From Firm-08 sp045541535 (GTDB lineage: Bacteria; Bacillota; Clostridia; Oscillospirales; QAKW01): 9,605 bases of DNA. The DNA lies in NCBI GenBank assembly GCA_045541535.1, contig JAZQJG010000081.1, forward strand, positions 1-9,605, read 5' to 3'. Made by a program: the position numbers and the translations under genes. How positions within the stretch are numbered: the first letter of the stretch is position 1; the number at the start of each line of letters is the position of its first letter. Shown here one piece after another: positions 1 to 5,971 of this stretch. A model generated the notes under the pieces. That model searched no databases. It saw nothing but the letters and a program-made list of their open reading frames with translations, and was not told the origin of the DNA.

Positions 1-286
1 TCTCGCCGATAGCGAGGTTTTTCACAAAGACAAAAGCCGCCAAGCGGCTTTTAAGGGAATGGAAAAAATCTCGCCGTTGGCGAGGTTTTTCGCAAAGACA
101 AAAGCCGCCCTCAGCAGAGCTGGGCAGCGGCTTTTAAGGGAATGGAAAAAATCTCGCCCATGGCGAGGTTTTTCACAAAGACAAAAGCCGCCAAGCGGCT
201 TTTAAGGGAATGGAAAAAATCTCGCCGTTGGCGAGGTTTTTCACAAAGACAAAAGCCGCCCTCAGCAGAGCTGAGCAGCGGCTTTT
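1..286. repeat. Tandem array of alternating terminator-like hairpins
   Basis: Four units begin with TCTCGCC at positions 1, 69, 152 and 220. Unit lengths alternate 68, 83 and 68 bp, so the true period is a 151-bp pair present twice. Every unit holds two hairpins. The first is CTCGCC-(3-nt loop)-GGCGAG flanked by an A-run and a T-run. The second is AAAAGCCGC...GCGGCTTTT, with a 3-nt CAA loop in units 1 and 3 and a longer arm (inner CTCAGC/GCTGAG-type stem) in units 2 and 4. The linker AAGGGAATGGAAAAAA is identical in the three complete units. All hairpins have A-tracts and T-tracts on opposite sides, so they could terminate transcription on either strand. The array may continue beyond the left edge. 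No protein-coding gene is supported in 1-316. Confidence 0.9.
251..286 (-). terminator. Bidirectional terminator hairpin downstream of nagB
   Basis: This is the last hairpin of the left array and the first met by transcripts leaving nagB, whose stop codon is at 317-319. The outer stem AAAAGCCGC (251-259) pairs with GCGGCTTTT (278-286). An inner perfect stem CTCAGC (261-266)/GCTGAG (270-275) has an AGA loop. Read on the minus strand the stem ends in TTTT, as expected for an intrinsic terminator. The remaining array hairpins lie further downstream and would act as back-ups. Confidence 0.75.
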
Positions 287-316
287 GCCTCTTTAGGAAA
301 AATGGAAAAAGCGGAT

Positions 317-1033
317 TTAGTCGTCGTTTTCGGTATAAACGACGGTGAGATCGGGATGCAACTGCAAAATGGAAGCGGGCACCTCGGGGGTGACGGGTCC
401 GTACAGCGCTTTTTCAACGATCTCGGCCTTCTTACTGCCGTTGGCAACCAACAGCACCTTTTTGGCCTGCATAATGGAACGCATACCCATGGTGATAGCG
501 TGGGTGGGTACCTCGTCAATGCTGTTAAAGAAACGGGCGTTGGCCTGACGGGTGGATTCCTTGAGCTCCACGGTATGGGTGGCCATATCAAAGGCGGCGG
601 CAGGCTCGTTAAAGCCGATGTGACCGTTGCCGCCGATCCCCAACAACTGCAGGTCAATGCCACCCAGGGCTACGATGCGGGCATCATAGGCCGCGCTCTC
701 CGCCTCGGCATCCTCTGCCAGACCGTCGGGAACAAAGGTACACTCCTTGCGCACGTTAACGTGGTCAAAGAGATTGGTGTTCATAAAATAACGATAGCTC
801 TGATCATTGTCGGGAGTAAGACCGCAATATTCGTCCAGATTGACGGTGGTGATCTCGGAAAAATCAATCTCACCGTTATTACACTTTTCGATCAGGATTT
901 TGTAGGCACCCACAGGGGTGGAGCCGGTGGCAAGACCCAATACCGCATTGGGCTTGGTAATCATCTGTGCCGCAATAATCGAAGCCGCTTTAGCGCTGAC
1001 CTCGGCATAATTTTTACATTTAAAAATACGCAT
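317..1033 (-). CDS. nagB: Glucosamine-6-phosphate deaminase (NagB)
   Basis: The cytoplasmic enzyme converts glucosamine 6-phosphate to fructose 6-phosphate and ammonia, feeding amino sugars into glycolysis. The 238-residue product matches the short Gram-positive NagB form. Visible motifs are the phosphate-loop LGLATGSTPVG (about 32-42), NLDEYCGL with the catalytic Asp67, LGIGGNGHIGFNEP (131-144) with catalytic His138 and Glu143, the STRQANARFF segment (160-169), and LQLHPD near the C-terminus. An Asn precedes GHIG where E. coli has Asp; this is usual in Bacillus-type enzymes. The frame extends 17 codons further upstream, but the start at 1033 is preferred because AAAGGA at 1043-1048 gives about 9-nt spacing and the protein then begins like the family. 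It is a single-gene unit: no nagA or PTS gene is adjacent. A direct repeat in the promoter may be an operator. Confidence 0.96.
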   Translation of the reverse strand: MRIFKCKNYAEVSAKAASIIAAQMITKPNAVLGLATGSTPVGAYKILIEKCNNGEIDFSEITTVNLDEYCGLTPDNDQSYRYFMNTNLFDHVNVRKECTFVPDGLAEDAEAESAAYDARIVALGGIDLQLLGIGGNGHIGFNEPAAAFDMATHTVELKESTRQANARFFNSIDEVPTHAITMGMRSIMQAKKVLLVANGSKKAEIVEKALYGPVTPEVPASILQLHPDLTVVYTENDD

Positions 1034-1081
1034 AATCATCATCCTTTCAAAAAAAGTATACCAAAGAAACAAAACCGCTTC

Positions 1082-1109
1082 CATATAAATTTAGTCGCAT
1101 TATTTACAA
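1082..1109 (-). promoter_or_regulatory. Possible nagB promoter
   Basis: On the minus strand a -35-like TTGTAA (1104-1109) and a -10-like TATATG (1082-1087) are separated by 16 bp. Each matches four of six consensus bases. Transcription would begin near 1075, about 40 nt before the nagB start. A TATACT at about 1056-1061 is closer to consensus, but it would place the start of transcription on the ribosome binding site. Confidence 0.4.
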
Positions 1110-1127
1110 TTTTGGTCGCATTTTGTA
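1088..1127. promoter_or_regulatory. 21-bp-phased direct repeat, candidate operator
   Basis: GTCGCAT occurs at 1094-1100 and again at 1115-1121, exactly 21 bp apart (two helical turns). Flanking bases are similar: ATTT-like before and T-rich after. One copy falls in the spacer of the candidate nagB promoter and the other just upstream of its -35. This suggests a regulator binding side by side, but the sequence does not match an operator I can name. Confidence 0.35.
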
Positions 1128-1163
1128 AAAAACGACCCGCCCATCCTTTTGGACAAGCGGGGT
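1127..1163 (-). terminator. Intrinsic terminator of the MgtC-pair operon
   Basis: On the minus strand, just after the stop codon at 1168-1170, ACCCCGCTTGTCC pairs with GGATGGGCGGGT around an AAAA loop, with one bulged C and a few wobble pairs. It is followed by CG and six Ts. It separates the MgtC operon from nagB. Confidence 0.75.
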
Positions 1164-1167
1164 GTCT

Positions 1168-1872
1168 TTATAATTCTTCTACCGACAAAATGCCCTCGGT
1201 GCGGGCAATCTCGGTTAAGAGCTCCTCGTGATTGGTGCGGCGGGTAGTTTGCAGTGAAAGGATGGCGGTGGAATGACCGGAGGAATGGCCGGTTTTGGCA
1301 ATCTCCAGATCCAGCATAATAATATCCGTGGCTTTGATCATTTTGAGCACGCTGTCCAGCGCCTCCGCATCCCCGTATTCCATAAATACGTTCATAGTTC
1401 GGGCGGTGGCCAGAATATAATACTCAATCTTGGAAAAGACCACCTCAGCCAGCAGGATGAGCAGGGTGGCGAGCCCCGCCGCCTCATAATAGCCGGCGCC
1501 GGCGGTAAGGCCGATGATGGCGCAGGTCCACAAACCGGCGGCCGTAGTAAGACCCTTGACCTGCCGCTGTTTGGTCACGATAATGGTACCGGCGCCGATA
1601 AAGCCCATACCGGCAATAACCTGAGCCCCCAGACGGGCCATATCGGTAAACATCTGCATATTCAGATACAGGTATTGACTGGTCATGGTGGTGGCGGCGG
1701 CGCCCATACAAATAAGAATATGGGTACGAAAGCCCGCCGGACGGCGCTTGAATTCCCGTTCCACGCCGATCATACCACCGCAAAGCATTGCCACGCTCAT
1801 TCGAATGAGGACCGACCACAAATTCAAGCCCCCTGCATCCATAATTCGTAAAGGTTCCAAAATACTCAGCAT
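1168..1872 (-). CDS. MgtC/SapB family membrane protein, copy 2 of operon
   Basis: This 234-residue protein belongs to the MgtC/SapB family, whose members are linked to growth in low magnesium and to membrane or ATP homeostasis. The exact role here is unknown. Residues 17-145 form the hydrophobic family core with signatures GGMIGVEREFKRRPAGFRTH (32-51), GAQVIAGMGFIGAGTII (82-98) and VKGLTTAAGLW (105-115). The soluble C-terminal portion (about 155-234) has the length and pattern of the ACT-like tail seen in many family members. The start at 1872 has GAGGAG at 1881-1886, 8 nt upstream. Only 2 bp separate it from the stop of the preceding paralog, so the two are almost certainly cotranscribed. 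A terminator follows directly. Confidence 0.92.
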   Translation of the reverse strand: MLSILEPLRIMDAGGLNLWSVLIRMSVAMLCGGMIGVEREFKRRPAGFRTHILICMGAAATTMTSQYLYLNMQMFTDMARLGAQVIAGMGFIGAGTIIVTKQRQVKGLTTAAGLWTCAIIGLTAGAGYYEAAGLATLLILLAEVVFSKIEYYILATARTMNVFMEYGDAEALDSVLKMIKATDIIMLDLEIAKTGHSSGHSTAILSLQTTRRTNHEELLTEIARTEGILSVEEL

Positions 1873-1874
1873 CG

Positions 1875-2591
1875 TTAGATCTCCTCAATCATTAATACAC
1901 ATTCTTTTTTGGCCAGCAGAGCGATCAGTTGGGAATGATACATCTTTTTAGGCAACTTGACCGAAAAGATGGCGCTGCGGGTGACCAACTCTCCGTTTTT
2001 TGTTTTGCTGATGTCCACGCTGAACACACGGATATTCAGACCTTTAATGGTAGCAAGGATCTCAGGGATGGAATCGGTATGATCGTATTCCAGATAGAAA
2101 TCCATATTACGGGTGCGGGCGATGATCCACGCCCCCAACCGATTGAAAACGAAGAAGGTGAGCAAAATGTACAAAAAGCCCACCAACGCACACTCGTAAA
2201 ATCCGGCGCCGATGGCCAGCCCCATACAGGCACTGGCCCACAGACCTGCCGCCGTGGTCAGCCCCTTGACCTCCTGACGGCCGGTGATGATCACCGTGCC
2301 CGCACCCAGAAAGCCGATACCGTTGATGACCTGGGCGCCGAAGCGGGAAACGTCGGTCTTAACGCCCACCACGCTTGCCAGATCCGACCAAAAAGAGGTG
2401 AGCATAGCCGATTCGTATTGCCCCAGGATCATCGCCAGCGCCGCTCCCATACATACGATGAAATAGGTGCGGCAACCGGCGGGCCGGTGCTTTTGTCCCC
2501 GTTCGATGCCGATACAGCCGCCCAGCGCCCCTGCCAACACCAGCCGCAGGGTCAGAGAAAACAGATTGAGTTGTTGCAAATGCTCTGCCAT
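1875..2591 (-). CDS. MgtC/SapB family membrane protein, copy 1 of operon
   Basis: First gene of the MgtC pair, 238 residues. It carries the same ordered signatures as its neighbour: GGCIGIERGQKHRPAGCRTY (24-43), FGAQVINGIGFLGAGTVI (84-101) and VKGLTTAAGLW (108-118). A predicted multi-helix core is followed by a soluble C-terminal ACT-like tail from about residue 160. It has about 15 extra residues (roughly 62-80) before the GAQVI motif compared with the other copy. The frame could start at a GTG at 2600, but that codon overlaps the GGAG of the ribosome binding site (2600-2603). The ATG at 2591 with 8-nt spacing is therefore the likely start. A strong promoter lies just upstream. The family role is magnesium or stress homeostasis; transport activity is not established. 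Confidence 0.93.
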   Translation of the reverse strand: MAEHLQQLNLFSLTLRLVLAGALGGCIGIERGQKHRPAGCRTYFIVCMGAALAMILGQYESAMLTSFWSDLASVVGVKTDVSRFGAQVINGIGFLGAGTVIITGRQEVKGLTTAAGLWASACMGLAIGAGFYECALVGFLYILLTFFVFNRLGAWIIARTRNMDFYLEYDHTDSIPEILATIKGLNIRVFSVDISKTKNGELVTRSAIFSVKLPKKMYHSQLIALLAKKECVLMIEEI

Positions 2592-2619
2592 CTTTTTCAC
2601 TCCTTTTATGAATTAAAAC

Positions 2620-2647
2620 ATTATAAGTCTTTAAATTTACTTTGCAA
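2620..2647 (-). promoter_or_regulatory. Promoter of the MgtC-pair operon
   Basis: On the minus strand TTGCAA (2642-2647) and a perfect TATAAT (2620-2625) are spaced by 16 bp. Transcription would begin near 2613, leaving a leader of only about 20 nt. That is too short for a magnesium riboswitch. No terminator is visible between the upstream symporter gene (stop 2653) and this promoter, so read-through is possible. Confidence 0.7.
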
Positions 2648-2652
2648 GGCTT

Positions 2653-3966
2653 TCACCGTTTTTTTGTCAAACTTTCACAAAAGCCCTCGTTTAATTTGGT
2701 GCTTTTGACCAAAGGTATTTGATCTCGCAGGCGCCACAGCGCCAACAGATTGGGCAGGGCCATCCCGCAATTGAGCAGATCCGCCAACCGCCAGATCCGC
2801 TCCGAGGACATCAGCGGTGTCATCAGCAGCATTCCCACGTAAAACAAACGAAACCACTTTTCCCACCGACCACCGGTGAGATAACAAAAACACCGCTCGG
2901 CATAATAATACCAACCCACGATGGTGGTAAAGGCAAAAAAGCAAAGAAACACCTGCGGCAATACGGCGCCGATCGGACCCAACGCCGCACCGAAAGCGGC
3001 AGAGGTGACGGCCCCGCCGTCCTCGCCTACTGCCCCGGTGATCACCACACACAACCCACTCAGGGTACACATCAGAGTGGTATCAATAAACACGCCTGCC
3101 ATTCCCACCAGACCCTGCCGACGGGGGTCCTCTCCCTTGGCGGCCGCCGCCGTGATGGAGGCGCTGCCCAGACCCGCTTCGTTAGAAAAGATCCCCCGAC
3201 TGACGCCGATGGAAACCGTTCCCAGCCAACCGCCCACCCCTGCCCGCAGGGAAAAGGCGCTTTGCAAGATGCAACCAAGGGCTGCCGGCAGTAATGCGGC
3301 AAATCGGATCAAAATGGCAAAACAACAAACGATATATCCCACCGCCATCACCGGCACCACTGTTTCACACAGGGCGGTGATACGCCGCAGACCGCCCCAC
3401 AGCACCAGTCCGGCCAGCGTTGCCACCCCAAAGGCGGTGAGCATTCCTACCAAAGGAACGGCACCAACCGTCAGCGCTTTTTCAGCATCCAGCGATCGTT
3501 GCAGGGTACGGACGATGCCGTCCGCCTGGGTCAGGGTACCCATTCCCAATGCGCCCCCCAACGCGCCGCTCACAGCGAACAATCCGGCCATTCCTTTGCC
3601 GAGGGAGGCCTCGATATAATAAAAGGCGCCGCCCTCCCGTCCGTCCCTGCCGGTACGGCGAAAGCTTACGCCCAAAGCGCATTCGGCGTATTTGATCACC
3701 ATACACAAAAGGGAAGCGATCACCATCCAGAAAAGAGCGCCGGGGCCACCCACCGTAACGGCGGAAGCCACCCCTACGATATTACCGGTGCCAAGGGTGG
3801 CGGCAAGCGTGGTACACAGGGTACCGAAAGCGGAGAGTTGGCCCTCCCCCTGCTCCTTTTCCAACACCGCGCGAAGGCCACGGCCAAGCTTGCCCAACAC
3901 GGGCCCCAATCGCCGCAACAGCCCCAATCCACAAATCAAAATCATTCCGCTCAGCAAACCGCCCAT
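2653..3966 (-). CDS. AGCS family sodium:alanine/glycine symporter
   Basis: This integral membrane protein of 437 residues belongs to the alanine/glycine:cation symporter family (AlsT/AgcS type), which imports alanine or glycine with sodium. Family hallmarks are LGTGNIVGVA (58-67), GGPGALFWM (73-81), the signature SNEAGLGSASI (261-271) and GWYYYAER (351-358). About ten hydrophobic segments are apparent. The N-terminus before the first hallmark is somewhat shorter than in Bacillus AlsT (about 465 residues), so the first helix is compact. The start at 3966 has GGGGAG about 7 nt upstream. The gene is transcribed away from the phosphate operon and has no partner. Alanine or glycine as substrate is inferred from the family only. 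Confidence 0.93.
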   Translation of the reverse strand: MGGLLSGMILICGLGLLRRLGPVLGKLGRGLRAVLEKEQGEGQLSAFGTLCTTLAATLGTGNIVGVASAVTVGGPGALFWMVIASLLCMVIKYAECALGVSFRRTGRDGREGGAFYYIEASLGKGMAGLFAVSGALGGALGMGTLTQADGIVRTLQRSLDAEKALTVGAVPLVGMLTAFGVATLAGLVLWGGLRRITALCETVVPVMAVGYIVCCFAILIRFAALLPAALGCILQSAFSLRAGVGGWLGTVSIGVSRGIFSNEAGLGSASITAAAAKGEDPRRQGLVGMAGVFIDTTLMCTLSGLCVVITGAVGEDGGAVTSAAFGAALGPIGAVLPQVFLCFFAFTTIVGWYYYAERCFCYLTGGRWEKWFRLFYVGMLLMTPLMSSERIWRLADLLNCGMALPNLLALWRLRDQIPLVKSTKLNEGFCESLTKKR

Positions 3967-4041
3967 TTTTTCTCTCCCCGTTTACTCTTTTTTCAAGATA
4001 TATGTCCGGTTTGCCTACCGTATTTTATTTTAATGTAAAAT

Positions 4042-4047
4042 ATTATA
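4042..4047 (-). promoter_or_regulatory. Possible -10 box for the AGCS symporter gene
   Basis: The minus strand reads TATAAT here, about 70 nt upstream of the symporter start, but no convincing -35 box lies at the right distance. The box sits inside an imperfect palindrome ATGTA-8-TACAT (about 4033-4050). Confidence 0.3.
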
Positions 4048-4056
4048 CATATTTTG

Positions 4057-4085
4057 TTGACTTCTGGGGAGGTTTTAAGTATAAT
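4057..4085 (+). promoter_or_regulatory. Promoter of the DUF47-PiT phosphate operon
   Basis: TTGACT (4057-4062) and a perfect TATAAT (4080-4085) have the ideal 17-bp spacing. Transcription should begin near 4092, giving a leader of about 40 nt. Around the predicted start CAATATTA occurs twice, at 4088-4095 and 4103-4110 (15 bp apart), with TTTACA between them. These could be regulator contacts, but they are not a convincing Pho box. Confidence 0.8.
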
Positions 4086-4132
4086 ATCAATATTAGTTTA
4101 CACAATATTAAATCAAAATTTACGGAGGGCCT

Positions 4133-4789
4133 ATGTTAGTTTACAGCAAAAAGAACGACAAAATCTCAAGCGCATTTTACGATCATCACGAGAAGGTTGC
4201 AGAAGCTTTTGAAAATCTGGAAAGATTTTTTGAATTGCTGTTTGCCGAGAATCCTGACAAGCATCTCTTGGAATCTGCCAAGCTGGCTATTGCCAACGCT
4301 GAAGCGGCCGCCGATATGGATATCCGTCACGTGGTTACCGTGATGAAGGATTCCTTCCTGCCCGTCACCCGCAAGAATATGATCGCGCTGGTGCAGAGCA
4401 CCGACTCCATTGCCAACCGCTGCGAGACCATTTCCCGCCAGATCTGGCTGGAGGATATCGTAATTCCCGAAATGCTGCGTCACGACATCCTCAAGATCAT
4501 GGAGATCACTAAAAAGCAGCTTAGTATGCTGTACACCGCCATTGATATGGTGCTCAACGACTATAAGAAGATCGCCAAGGATCGCAAAATCCTGCACGAC
4601 ATCCGTGAGGAAGAGAGCAAGGTAGACAACATTGAAGAGTTGCTCCACGAGCGCATCTTTGACACCGACATCACGCTGACCGAAAAGATCTATTACAGAG
4701 ATTTGGTAGAGATCATCTGCGACCTTTCCGATATTATTGAGGATATTGCCGATCAGATCTCCGTGATTTTGGTGGAGAGAGAGGTATAA
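4133..4789 (+). CDS. DUF47 family (PhoU-like) phosphate transport regulator
   Basis: A soluble, all-helical protein of 218 residues of the DUF47/UPF0111 family, distantly related to PhoU and nearly always encoded next to a PiT permease. It probably regulates or assists that permease. Supporting features are an FYDHHEKVAEAFENLERF start, the family pattern FLPVTRKNMIALVQSTDSIA (about 75-94), a charged central helix region (DIREEESKVDNIEELLHERIF), and the C-terminal RDLVEIICDLSDIIEDIADQ segment (about 189-208) typical of the family's acidic metal-binding face. No signal peptide or membrane segment is seen. GGAGG at 4124-4128 precedes the ATG by 4 nt, a little tight. The downstream pit gene begins 9 bp after the stop codon. 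Confidence 0.93.
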   Translation: MLVYSKKNDKISSAFYDHHEKVAEAFENLERFFELLFAENPDKHLLESAKLAIANAEAAADMDIRHVVTVMKDSFLPVTRKNMIALVQSTDSIANRCETISRQIWLEDIVIPEMLRHDILKIMEITKKQLSMLYTAIDMVLNDYKKIAKDRKILHDIREEESKVDNIEELLHERIFDTDITLTEKIYYRDLVEIICDLSDIIEDIADQISVILVEREV

Positions 4790-4798
4790 GTTTAAAAA

Positions 4799-5863
4799 AT
4801 GATTTATCTCTTACTGTTTGCCGGCGTATTTATGGGCTGGTCCCTGGGTACCAACGATGCAGCCAACGCCTTCGGCACCGCCGTATCCACCGGTGTCGTT
4901 AAATACAGAACGGCAGTTATCATCATTTCTGTTTTCGTTGTCATCGGTGCCTTTATGATGGGTGCCGGTAATATGGAAAGCGTAAACGATCTGGCCATTT
5001 CCAACGAGGTCATTCCCTCTGCCGAGGCGGCGGAAGGCCTCATTGCCGAAGGCAAGGGTGACAACCTGGCGCTGATGTCCTCCATCAAGGCCTTTATCAT
5101 CTTCGCCTGCGCCGGCGCCACCGTTTTCCTGATGTCCTATCTCAAATTCCCCGTATCCGCCAACCAGTCCATCACCGGTGCCATCATCGGTTGGGGTCTG
5201 TTTTATGCGGATTACAGCGATCCGGTGCTGCGCGCTGCAAACCTGGGCCAGTTGGGCAAATTCGCCTCCACCTGGTTGCTCTGTCCTCTGGGGGCCGCCA
5301 TCATTTCCTTTGTCATTATCAAGGTGGCCAACAAGCTGCTGATTCCCCATCTGACCAAGTTGTCCCACTATGACATCATCGTTAAGGTCGGTTATCTGAT
5401 CGCAGGCGCCTACGCTTCCTTCAGCATCGGTATGAACTCTTCTGCCAACGTTACCTCTCTGTACTATGGCGAGGTGGTTGGCGGCATCCCCACCAACCTG
5501 CTCACCGATGCCAGACTCACCTGTACCATCGGCGGTCTTGCCATTGCGCTGGGTGTTCTGACCTATTCCAAGAAGGTTATGATGACCGTCGGTTCCAGCA
5601 TCGCCCCTCTGACCCAGATCGAGGGATTTTTGGTCATCATCGCCATGGCCACCACCATCGTATTGCTGGGCAACTTTATGAAGATTCCCGTTTCCACCTC
5701 TCAGGCCGTTGTCGGCGCCGTAGTAGGTGCGGGTATCACCAAGAGCTTTAGGTGCGTAAACTACGGTGTGTTTAAAAACATCGCCATCGCCTGGGTGTCT
5801 TCCCCCGTGATGGCCGGTGTGCTTACATATCTGGTTGCACTGTGCACCCAGTCCGTTTTCTAA
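4799..5863 (+). CDS. pit: PiT family inorganic phosphate permease
   Basis: A multi-helix inner-membrane carrier of 354 residues in the PiT family (low-affinity phosphate uptake coupled to H+ or Na+). The duplicated-fold signatures are GTNDAANAFGTAVSTG (17-32) and PVSANQSITGAIIGW (118-132) in the first half, and PVSTSQAVVGAVVGAG (298-313) in the second. The second-half counterpart of GTNDAANA is degenerate: GMNSSANVTS (211-220) lacks the Asp. A polar insert of about 30 residues (60-90) follows the second helix. The start has GGAGAGAGAGG inside the end of the upstream gene at a rather long spacing, so translational coupling is likely. The strong terminator that follows ends the operon. A related anion such as sulfate cannot be excluded, but the DUF47 partner and the intact first signature favour phosphate. 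Confidence 0.92.
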   Translation: MIYLLLFAGVFMGWSLGTNDAANAFGTAVSTGVVKYRTAVIIISVFVVIGAFMMGAGNMESVNDLAISNEVIPSAEAAEGLIAEGKGDNLALMSSIKAFIIFACAGATVFLMSYLKFPVSANQSITGAIIGWGLFYADYSDPVLRAANLGQLGKFASTWLLCPLGAAIISFVIIKVANKLLIPHLTKLSHYDIIVKVGYLIAGAYASFSIGMNSSANVTSLYYGEVVGGIPTNLLTDARLTCTIGGLAIALGVLTYSKKVMMTVGSSIAPLTQIEGFLVIIAMATTIVLLGNFMKIPVSTSQAVVGAVVGAGITKSFRCVNYGVFKNIAIAWVSSPVMAGVLTYLVALCTQSVF

Positions 5864-5873
5864 ATCAAACCAG

Positions 5874-5904
5874 AAAGGCACCGCCGGAGGGCGGTGCCTT
5901 TTTT
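5874..5904 (+). terminator. Strong intrinsic terminator after pit
   Basis: AAAGGCACCGCC (5874-5885) and GGCGGTGCCTTT (5890-5901) form a perfect 12-bp stem around a GGAG loop, followed by three more Ts. It begins 11 bp after the pit stop codon. The -35 box of the next promoter starts one base after the T-run. Confidence 0.95.
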
Positions 5905-5905
5905 C

Positions 5906-5935
5906 TTGACAAGAACGCTTTTTTGTTTTTATAAT
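5906..5935 (+). promoter_or_regulatory. Promoter of the cca-amidohydrolase operon
   Basis: Perfect TTGACA (5906-5911) and perfect TATAAT (5930-5935) are spaced by 18 bp. Transcription would begin near 5942, about 30 nt before the cca start. The promoter is packed directly against the pit terminator and rules out the longer cca frame that begins at 5894. Confidence 0.88.
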
Positions 5936-5971
5936 AAGGATAAAATAGTTTTTTCAGCAAAGGATATAGGT

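Noticed and set aside
1..286. CRISPR array
   Set aside because: The units are near-identical over their full length, so there are no unique spacers, and unit lengths alternate 68/83 bp.
142..348. Plus-strand ORF inside the hairpin array
   Set aside because: It encodes only the repeated hairpins as Lys/Arg-rich repeats; no family resemblance.
1034..1167. glmS-type ribozyme or other riboswitch before nagB
   Set aside because: The gap is 134 bp, part of it the neighbouring operon's terminator; the remaining AT-rich sequence shows no elaborate structure.
302..1231. Long plus-strand ORF of 309 codons opposite nagB and the start of the next gene
   Set aside because: It runs antisense through the well-supported NagB and crosses an intergenic region; its translation has no recognisable family motif and no ribosome binding site.
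1273..1851. Plus-strand ORF opposite the second MgtC-like gene
   Set aside because: Antisense to clear MgtC/SapB motifs, with low-complexity Gly/His composition and no start signals.
2592..2600. GTG start for the first MgtC-like gene
   Set aside because: The GTG overlaps the GGAG ribosome binding site that serves the ATG at 2591.
2592..2652. Magnesium riboswitch upstream of the MgtC pair
   Set aside because: The predicted leader is only about 20 nt and no conserved fold is visible.
4811..5881. Minus-strand ORF of 356 codons spanning the whole pit gene
   Set aside because: Shadow of pit: Gly/His/Asn/Gln-rich translation without domains, and it begins inside the pit terminator region.
5894..5971. 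N-terminal extension of cca
   Set aside because: The stretch contains the pit terminator and the cca promoter; the ATG at 5972 has its own ribosome binding site and fits the family N-terminus.
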